Positions 58,385 to 64,000 of a stretch of DNA of 64,000 nucleotides are shown here, one piece after another (the stretch's first letter is position 1; every line of letters begins with the position of its first letter). The translations under genes were made by a program, and so were the position numbers. The notes under the pieces were generated by a model. That model did not search any database, was not told the DNA's origin, and worked only from the letters and a program-made list of their open reading frames with translations. The DNA comes from Ornithinimicrobium murale (GTDB lineage Bacteria > Actinomycetota > Actinomycetes > Actinomycetales > Dermatophilaceae), in assembly GCF_003352835.1 (NCBI RefSeq), contig NZ_QLVD01000023.1, positions 248,001 through 312,000 on the forward strand, written 5' to 3'.

Positions 58385-59353
58385 TCAGATCCCCGAGTAG
58401 GAGTGCCAGCCGACGAAGAAGGTGTTGACGATCGTGTAGTTGATCAGGATGCAGCCAGCACCGGCGACGGCCAGCCAGGTGGCCTTGCGCGGGTGCCAGC
58501 CGGACGTGGCCCGAGCGTGCAGGTAGGCGGCGTAGACCACCCAGATCACGAAGGTCCACACCTCCTTGGGGTCCCAGCCCCAGTAGCGGCCCCAGGCCTG
58601 CTCGGCCCAGATCGCACCGGCGATGAGCGTGAAGGTCCACAGCGGGAAGGCCACGATGTGGATGCCGTAGGTGATCCGCTCCAGCGAGGGCGAGGAGGGC
58701 AGGGCGGCGAGCCAGCCGGGGACCTCGCCCTTGTGCTCGGCGCGGTCCTTGGCCAGGTAGAGCAGCGCCAGCGCACAGCCGATGACGCACAGCGCGACGG
58801 ACAGGGTGGCGACGGAGACATGGATGACCAGCCAGATCGAGTTGAGCGAGGGCATCAGCTGGGAGGCCTCGGTGTACCAGCTCAGCTTCGCCGCGCCCAG
58901 GATCAGCAGGACCGGCAGCGTGACGAAGAGCCCCAGCCACAGCCGATCCTTGCGCAGCGCCCACGCCGAGTAGACGACGAGCGTGAACATCGCCGCAGCC
59001 ACCGCGAACTCGTACATGTTGCCCAGCGGCGCGCGGCTCACCGACAGTCCACGCAGGGCGATCCCGGCGATGAGAGCGAAGGTCGCCAGCCAGGTCACCT
59101 GCAGCCCGATGACGCCCCAGCGGCGCGATGGCGCCGGCTCCACCTCGGGCGGAGTCAGGACCGCGACGGATCCGCTCTGCTCGGCGGATCCGACCGCGGA
59201 GTCCGCCGTTGCCTGGGCGTCGGTGGACCGGCTCCGGGCACGTGTGCCGGTCACGGCGAGGTGGCCGGCGAACGCCAGCATCGCCACAGTGAGGAGCACC
59301 ATGCTCGCCCACACGGCGATGTCGGAGGCCTGCGCCAGGGTCTGGTTGGTCAT
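58385..59353 (-). CDS. ccsB: System II cytochrome c biogenesis protein CcsB (CcsA/ResC type)
   Basis: A 322-residue membrane protein that, with ResB, exports haem and ligates it to apocytochrome c. Marks: the tryptophan-rich WWD-type loop WGRYWGWDPKEVWTFVIW, flanking His residues (TYGIHIVAFPLWTF and WHSYSGI), and about eight spans. Start GTG or ATG 59353, overlapping the resB stop, so the pair is translationally coupled. Confidence 0.95.
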   Translation of the reverse strand: MTNQTLAQASDIAVWASMVLLTVAMLAFAGHLAVTGTRARSRSTDAQATADSAVGSAEQSGSVAVLTPPEVEPAPSRRWGVIGLQVTWLATFALIAGIALRGLSVSRAPLGNMYEFAVAAAMFTLVVYSAWALRKDRLWLGLFVTLPVLLILGAAKLSWYTEASQLMPSLNSIWLVIHVSVATLSVALCVIGCALALLYLAKDRAEHKGEVPGWLAALPSSPSLERITYGIHIVAFPLWTFTLIAGAIWAEQAWGRYWGWDPKEVWTFVIWVVYAAYLHARATSGWHPRKATWLAVAGAGCILINYTIVNTFFVGWHSYSGI

Positions 59354-60957
59354 GCGGTGTCCTTCGTCGCAACAGCTGTTTCGATGTCCTCGACGATACG
59401 GTCGAGATAGTCCTGCAGGTTGGGGTCGGAGCCCTTGGCCAGGCCCGCGATCGTCAGTCCAGTATGCCGCTCGCCGGGCCCCCCGCCGCCCTCACCCGGG
59501 CGGGTGACTCGCACGAAGACGCGGCGGCGCTTGACGGTGAGCATGGTGATCAGTCCGCCCAGGAGCACGATCGAGCTGATCAGCACCGGGATACGCCCGG
59601 GATCGTGGCGCACCACCAGGCCTCCCCAACGGATCACATCCTCGAAGACGATGGTGCCGCGATCGCCGGGCAGTTCCATGGTGTCGCCGGGCCGCAGCAG
59701 GAGGCGGGAGAGCTCGTCCTCCTCGGTCACCAGCTGTTCCATCTGGGCGGTGTCCAGGGTGTAGACCGACTGCGGCCGCCCGCCCGGGAACAACGTCCCC
59801 TCGTAGACGCCGAGCAGCAGGGCGGGGTCGACCAGTCCGGGGAAGTCCGACACCGGTCCCGCGTCGGCGAACCGCAGGGTCGGGAGGAAGACACCGTAGA
59901 ACCCGAGCTGCGGGTCGGCGGCCGGGATCTTGATCGCGCCGGTGGAGGCGTAGTTGTCGTCCTGGGGCAGGAAGGGGGTGGTGAAGGTGCCGAGCGAGGT
60001 GCCCTCCCCGTCCGTGACCGAGGTGACGGTGGCATAGCCGTTGCCGAGCAGGTAGACCGAGGTGCCCCCGAAGTGCAACGGGTTGTTGACCCCGAAGACC
60101 CGCTCCTGCTCGGGGGCGCCGGGCTCGGCCGTCGTCGTCGCCGTTGCCTCGAAGAGGCGGGGTGCACCGAACTGGGCGCCTCCGGCATCGGTCTCGAACT
60201 CCACGTCGAGCCGGTCGATCCGCAGTGAGAACGGGTCGATCGATCCCTCGTCCACCCAGGGCCCGGTCTGCAGGGTGTCGTAGCGCCCGGCCTGGCTGGT
60301 GAACGTCTCACCCTCGGGGAGGATCACCTCCGCGCGCCAGCCCCACAGGTGCCCGACCGCCACCGAGACGATCACGGCGAGCAGGGAGATGTGGAAGACC
60401 AGGTTGCCGGTCTCCTTGAGATAGCCGCCCTCGCTGGCCACCTCGCGCTCTCGGCCCTCCTCTGGCCTGCGTATGCGGAGGCGCCGCCTGCTTAGCACCG
60501 CGCGGGTGGCTGCCAGCACCACCTCGGGGTCTGCTGACAGTTCGGTGGTGGCGTGGGCCTCCAGCCGGGTCAGGTTGCGGGGTGCCCGCGGCGGGAGGGC
60601 ACGCATCGCGCGCCAGTGCACCCCGGCCCGCGGGATGATGCAGCCGATGAGCGAGACCATCAGCAGCAGGTAGATCGCGGCGAACCAGGGCGATGAGTAG
60701 ACGTCGAAGAAGCCGAACCGGTCCAGCCACTCCCCCAGGGTCGGGTTGTTGCGGATGAACTCGTTGACGCGGGGCGGGTCGACGCTGCGCTGCGGCCAGA
60801 TCGAACCGGGGACGGCAGCGACCGCGAGCAGCATGAGCAGCATCAGCGCCGTGCGCATGCTGGTCAACTGCCGCCACATCCAGCGCAGCCAGCCCACCAG
60901 GCCGAGCCTCGGCTGGGTGATCGGCTCGTGGGCCGGTCCCCTCTTGGTCTGGGTCAC
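59350..60957 (-). CDS. resB: System II cytochrome c biogenesis protein ResB
   Basis: A 535-residue membrane protein. Marks: N-terminal WLRWMWRQLTSMRTALMLLM, then SIWPQRSVDPPRVNEFIRNN, GFFDVYSSPWFAAIYLLLMV, LKETGNLVFHISLLAVIVSV with a conserved His, a large outer beta-rich domain (about 200-440) and a last span (IPVLISSIVLLGGLITMLTV). It works with CcsB in haem delivery. Start GTG 60957 directly follows the ccdA stop. Confidence 0.95.
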   Translation of the reverse strand: MTQTKRGPAHEPITQPRLGLVGWLRWMWRQLTSMRTALMLLMLLAVAAVPGSIWPQRSVDPPRVNEFIRNNPTLGEWLDRFGFFDVYSSPWFAAIYLLLMVSLIGCIIPRAGVHWRAMRALPPRAPRNLTRLEAHATTELSADPEVVLAATRAVLSRRRLRIRRPEEGREREVASEGGYLKETGNLVFHISLLAVIVSVAVGHLWGWRAEVILPEGETFTSQAGRYDTLQTGPWVDEGSIDPFSLRIDRLDVEFETDAGGAQFGAPRLFEATATTTAEPGAPEQERVFGVNNPLHFGGTSVYLLGNGYATVTSVTDGEGTSLGTFTTPFLPQDDNYASTGAIKIPAADPQLGFYGVFLPTLRFADAGPVSDFPGLVDPALLLGVYEGTLFPGGRPQSVYTLDTAQMEQLVTEEDELSRLLLRPGDTMELPGDRGTIVFEDVIRWGGLVVRHDPGRIPVLISSIVLLGGLITMLTVKRRRVFVRVTRPGEGGGGPGERHTGLTIAGLAKGSDPNLQDYLDRIVEDIETAVATKDTA

Positions 60958-61698
60958 CTACAGCACCGTCCGGAAGTCACTGATGAGTCTGGTCTGGATC
61001 CAGGTGGTGATGCCGTCCCAGACACCCGTGACCATGAGCAGCCCGAGAACGATCAGGATCGCGCCGCCCACGGTGGAGATGAGACGGTGCCGGTCCCGCA
61101 ACCAGCGGGACAGCCGGCTGACCCACCCGAGGCCGGCGGCGACCAGCAGGAACGGGATCCCCAACCCGAGGCAGTAGGCGATAGCGAGCACCGTGCCACG
61201 CAGGATCGTGGCGCCGTCGGGCGCCAACGAGCCGCCCAGGGTCTGGATGGCCGCGAGCGCCGGGCCCGTGCAGGCCGTGAACCCGAGGCCGAAGACGACA
61301 CCCAGCAGGGGCGCCCCGGCCAGACCTGCTGTGGGCCGCCAGCGCGGGCCGAGCGAGGTGCTGGGGTTGAGCACCATCACCAGGCCCAGCACGATCACCA
61401 GGGCACCTCCGACCCGCAGCAGCAGGTTCTGGTGCTGCTGCAGGCTCAGCGCGAGGCCGGAGATCACCACGCTCATGACGATGAAGACCGCGCTGAAGCC
61501 GGCCACGAACAGCGCCGCACCGAGCAGCAGACGACCGCGCCCGCCCCGCTCGGTGGCTTCGGGTGACATGCCGCCCAGGTAGCCCAGGAACCCTGGGACC
61601 AGGGGCAGCACACAGGGCGAGGCAAAACTGACCAGGCCGGCGAGCGCCGCCACGGCCAGCGCGGCCAGGAGCGGGCCGCTGAGGACGAGTTCGCTCAC
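60958..61698 (-). CDS. ccdA: Cytochrome c biogenesis protein CcdA
   Basis: A 246-residue membrane thiol transporter with six spans, carrying reducing equivalents outward to a TlpA/ResA-like protein. Marks: [20 protein letters not shown] with the first redox Cys, [25 protein letters not shown] with the second Cys, and [20 protein letters not shown]. Start GTG 61698 overlaps the tlpA stop as GTGA. Confidence 0.96.
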   Translation of the reverse strand: MSELVLSGPLLAALAVAALAGLVSFASPCVLPLVPGFLGYLGGMSPEATERGGRGRLLLGAALFVAGFSAVFIVMSVVISGLALSLQQHQNLLLRVGGALVIVLGLVMVLNPSTSLGPRWRPTAGLAGAPLLGVVFGLGFTACTGPALAAIQTLGGSLAPDGATILRGTVLAIAYCLGLGIPFLLVAAGLGWVSRLSRWLRDRHRLISTVGGAILIVLGLLMVTGVWDGITTWIQTRLISDFRTVL

Positions 61699-62312
61699 GA
61701 GTCGAGCACGTCCTCAACCAGCCCCTGCAGGGTGGCCTCGTTGACCTGGCCGGCGACCCGGGCCGCAACTCTTCCCTCGGCATCGAGCACCAGCGTCGTC
61801 GGCCGGGGATTGGCCATCCCCTGCAGGTCGAGCAGTGTCTGGCCGCCGTCGTCGGCCAGTGAGGGGTAGGGCATCTCGTAGGTGCGCTCGAAGGCCAGCG
61901 CAGCGCTCGCGGAGTCGCGGTCGTTTACGCCTATGAACTGCACCGGGGCACCCGCCTCCTCGAAGTGGGCGTGGGCGGCCTTCAGGTCGGGGACCTCGGC
62001 CACGCAGGGCGGGCACCACGAGCCCCACACGTTGATGACCAGGACGTCACCGCGGGCCTCCGTGGACGACCACGGCTCGAGCTGCACCTCCCCGGTCTCT
62101 GGGTCGGTCCCGGTGATCAGGTCTCCCTCGAGCTCGATCGTCATCGTCCGGTCCTCCGGCGCCACCTGCTCGACGGTGCCGTCGCCGGAGACGTAGCCCT
62201 CCTGGTTGCCGTCCCGCGCCTGCGCGCTGATGGTGTTGCCACCCTCACTGCAGCCCGCGGCGACCAGGGAGAGGGCGAGCAGGGCACCAGCCAGTCGGGT
62301 CGCCCGCCTCAC
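61695..62312 (-). CDS. TlpA/ResA-like thiol-disulfide reductase lipoprotein
   Basis: A 205-residue outer-face thioredoxin-like protein reducing apocytochrome c disulfides. The signal peptide [20 protein letters not shown] has the lipobox AAGC. The thioredoxin fold has [20 protein letters not shown] (CPPC active site), QFIGVNDRD and [15 protein letters not shown] with the cis-Pro region. It is coupled (GTGA) both to the phosphatase gene before it and to ccdA after it. Confidence 0.95.
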   Translation of the reverse strand: MRRATRLAGALLALSLVAAGCSEGGNTISAQARDGNQEGYVSGDGTVEQVAPEDRTMTIELEGDLITGTDPETGEVQLEPWSSTEARGDVLVINVWGSWCPPCVAEVPDLKAAHAHFEEAGAPVQFIGVNDRDSASAALAFERTYEMPYPSLADDGGQTLLDLQGMANPRPTTLVLDAEGRVAARVAGQVNEATLQGLVEDVLDS

Positions 62313-62956
62313 GTCCCCGCCCCCGGGGCCGCGACGCTCAGCAGGTCACTAGCCGGCTCGGCGTAGTCGATCGCCGTCGGCTCGTCGTCCACATAGGTGA
62401 AGGTGGTGACCGAGGCGAGGGTGCACTGCCGCTGCCGCGGGTTGTGCCACAGCCGGCGGCCCTCGACGGCACGGCGCAACGTCTCGATGGGGAGCTGGTG
62501 GCTGACCAGCACCGCCTCGTGGCCACTAGCCGCCCGCCGAGCGGCCTCGACTGCAGCGAGCATGCGCGAGGCGATGTCGCGATAGGGCTCGCCCCAGGAC
62601 GGCTTCATCGGGTTGGTCAGGCGGCGCAGGTTCTGCCAGCGCACCAACTGTCGCGGGTCGGAGCCGACCGTGCTGCCCTCGAAGGTGTTGCCAGCCTCGA
62701 TCAGCCGCTCGTCGGACCCGATCTCGAGCCCGAGGACCCGTCCGGTCGGGGCCGCGGTCTGCTGCGCGCGCTCCAGCGGAGAGGCGCTCAGATGCACGAC
62801 GTCGCGCCCGTCCATGAACTCCGCGACCCGCTCCGCCATCTGCTCTCCCAGCGGGGACAGGCGATAGCCAGGCAGACGTCCATAGAGGACTCGACCCGGG
62901 TTGTCGACCTCGCCGTGGCGCACCACGTGGACGAGGGTGCGGCTGCCTCCGATCAT
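62309..62956 (-). CDS. Histidine phosphatase family (phosphoglycerate mutase-like) protein
   Basis: A 215-residue cytosolic phosphatase. Marks: TLVHVVRHGEVDNPGR with the catalytic RHGE, RLSPLGEQMAERVAEFM, LSASPLERAQQTAAP with the second Arg, ERLIEAGNTFEG and HEAVLVSHQLPIETLRRAVE with the second catalytic His. ATG 62956 is chosen; in-frame sequence upstream is the intergenic repeat array. It sits between hemL and the cytochrome c genes in a conserved actinobacterial order; the substrate is unknown. Confidence 0.93.
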   Translation of the reverse strand: MIGGSRTLVHVVRHGEVDNPGRVLYGRLPGYRLSPLGEQMAERVAEFMDGRDVVHLSASPLERAQQTAAPTGRVLGLEIGSDERLIEAGNTFEGSTVGSDPRQLVRWQNLRRLTNPMKPSWGEPYRDIASRMLAAVEAARRAASGHEAVLVSHQLPIETLRRAVEGRRLWHNPRQRQCTLASVTTFTYVDDEPTAIDYAEPASDLLSVAAPGAGT

Positions 62957-63000
62957 GCCCGAGATTGTCCCATGCGACCCTGAGCGAATCCGCAGTCCCC

Positions 63001-63088
63001 GACCGAGCGCACCCAGACCTGACATCCCACCCCACCGAGCGCACCCAGACCTGACATCCCACCCCACCGAGCGCACCCAGACCTGACA
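63001..63088. repeat. 32-bp intergenic tandem repeat, plus orientation, three units
   Basis: Units start at 63001, 63033 and 63065 (last one partial), each with (G/C)ACCGAGCGCACCCAGACC and TGACATCCCACCC. The first 12 bases equal the core of the menC-side array. They lie 45 bases upstream of the histidine phosphatase start and face the next array. Confidence 0.9.
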
Positions 63089-63103
63089 GGCGGTCCGGGC
63101 ACG

Positions 63104-63240
63104 GCGCCCGGTCGAGTCCAAACTCAAGCGCCCACGCGCCCGGTCGAGTCCAAACTCAAGCGCCCACGCGCCCGGTCGAGTCCAAACTCAAGCGCCCACG
63201 CGCCCGGTCGAGTCCAAACTCAAGCGCCCACGCGCCCGGT
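63104..63240. repeat. 32-bp intergenic tandem repeat, minus orientation, four units
   Basis: Units start at 63104, 63136, 63168 and 63200 plus a partial copy. On the minus strand each reads GACCGGGCGCGTGGGCGCTT then GAGTTTGGACTC. Units are identical. The array ends 18 bases after the hemL stop, mirroring the place of the array after menC. Confidence 0.92.
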
Positions 63241-63258
63241 AGGAGTTGGGGGGGGTGG

Positions 63259-64000
63259 TCAGCCGATGTCGGCCACGGCACCGGGCAGCGCCGCGAGGAT
63301 CGTCTCCACGGCCTCGTCATCCAGCGCCGCTGACACGAACCAGGTCTCGAACGCACTCGGGGGCAGATGCACGCCGCGGCGCAGCATGCCGTGGAAGAAC
63401 CTGCCGAAGGCGGCGGTGTCCTGGTCCTGGGCATCGGTGTAGTTGCGCACCTCGGGCTCGCGCAGGAAGACACTGAACATCGACCCGGCCCACTGGATGC
63501 GGTGCGGCACGCCGACGCGGGTAAACTCCTCGGTGACCGCCCCTGCGATCGTGTGCGCCACCTCATCCATCCGGGCATAGACCTCGGGTGTGCACAACCG
63601 CAGGGTGGCGACGCCGGCGGCGCTGGCGACCGGGTTTCCCGACAGGGTGCCCGCCTGATACACGGGGCCCTCCGGTGCCAGGAGCGCCATCACGTCCGCT
63701 CGCCCACCGAAGGCCGCGGCCGGGAATCCCCCGCCCATCACCTTGCCGAAGGTGAACAGATCTGGCGAGCCCTCGGCATACGGCCCCTCGAGACCGAACC
63801 ATCCGGCCCGGCTGCACCGGAACCCGGTCATCACCTCATCGGAGATGAGCAGTGCCCCGTGCTCACGGGTCACCCGGCGCAGTTCCTCGGTGAAGCCCGG
63901 CTGGGGCGGGACCACCCCCATGTTGCCCGGGCAGGCCTCGGTGATGACGGCCGCGATCTCGGTGCCCCGCTCAGCGAACGCGGCCTTGAGCGCAGCGACG
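63259..64000 (-). CDS. hemL: Glutamate-1-semialdehyde 2,1-aminomutase HemL, C-terminal part
   Basis: A PLP enzyme making 5-aminolevulinate for haem. The gene runs off the right edge, so only the last about 246 residues are seen. Marks: [40 protein letters not shown] (DEV motif for the cofactor ring), [20 protein letters not shown] with the PLP-binding Lys, [20 protein letters not shown], and [20 protein letters not shown]. It probably leads the haem/cytochrome c gene run. Confidence 0.95.
   Translation of the reverse strand, partial: VAALKAAFAERGTEIAAVITEACPGNMGVVPPQPGFTEELRRVTREHGALLISDEVMTGFRCSRAGWFGLEGPYAEGSPDLFTFGKVMGGGFPAAAFGGRADVMALLAPEGPVYQAGTLSGNPVASAAGVATLRLCTPEVYARMDEVAHTIAGAVTEEFTRVGVPHRIQWAGSMFSVFLREPEVRNYTDAQDQDTAAFGRFFHGMLRRGVHLPPSAFETWFVSAALDDEAVETILAALPGAVADIG

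Overview
The window is high-GC, gene-dense actinobacterial chromosome. GTG starts are frequent, and many neighbouring genes overlap as GTGA, ATGA or TGATG. The gene set (SepX, DUF2530, DUF3027, DUF3105, DUF4229, IdeR-type DtxR, an HspR-type HAIR box, system II cytochrome c maturation, classical menaquinone genes) points to a Micrococcales-type actinobacterium. I infer something close to Ornithinimicrobium, Serinicoccus or Janibacter; no marker in the window fixes the genus.

Layout. 1-1.25 kb: the end of an IS256-family element sitting in the C-terminal remnant of a serine recombinase, beside tRNA-Ala(CGC). 1.3-5.6 kb: aldo/keto reductase, a small unknown protein, a family A exonuclease/DNA polymerase, and an unusual antitoxin-like ribbon-helix-helix domain fused to a LuxR HTH. 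5.7-10.8 kb: the galU-moeA-moaC-GNAT-sepX run (molybdenum cofactor, UDP-glucose, divisome) with a divergent 5-formyl-THF cyclo-ligase. 10.8-15 kb: penicillin acylase, FmdB zinc ribbon, SAF protein and mscL. 15.2-19.3 kb: a 1313-residue DUF4011/SF1-helicase-like/endonuclease-like protein with an altered Walker A motif, plus a coupled 66-aa protein. 19.5-24.8 kb: tRNA-Arg(CCT), Hsp20 with a repeat tail, a GAF-ANTAR regulator, a secreted DUF6351 protein and a frameshifted arsC. 24.9-28.8 kb: an SbcC/SbcD-like pair. 29-31.5 kb: two CNNM/CorC membrane proteins, followed by a lower-GC patch (31.5-33.1 kb) with a lipoprotein, a possible bacteriocin-like peptide and a CNNM 3'-end remnant on its far side. 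33.2-38.9 kb: DUF899 protein, an NlpC/P60 peptidase behind a c-di-AMP riboswitch, ideR, DUF3105, DUF305, pdxH and a hypothetical. 38.9-50.5 kb: transporters and regulators (two MFS, NCS2 permease, ABC exporter, two MarR), a gamma-glutamyltransferase, a 28-aa membrane peptide, and a cold shock/DUF3027 pair. 50.5-64 kb: amt, then a respiratory block of menC, menB, menE, menA, ccsB, resB, ccdA, a TlpA-like lipoprotein, a histidine phosphatase and hemL (cut by the window edge). This block supplies menaquinone, haem precursor and the cytochrome c maturation machinery.

The least ordinary feature is the density of short repeats. Three genes carry in-frame minisatellites (DUF4011 linker, Hsp20 tail, Thr/Glu-rich lipoprotein). 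Several genes are followed directly after, or across, their stop codon by tandem repeats. Two unit types recur at separate loci: a 32-bp intergenic unit beginning GACCG(A/G)GCGC, downstream of menC and of hemL, and a 40-bp palindromic element flanked by GGCCGC and GCGGCC, near menA and near the gamma-glutamyltransferase gene. I see no CRISPR array, prophage or complete transposon.
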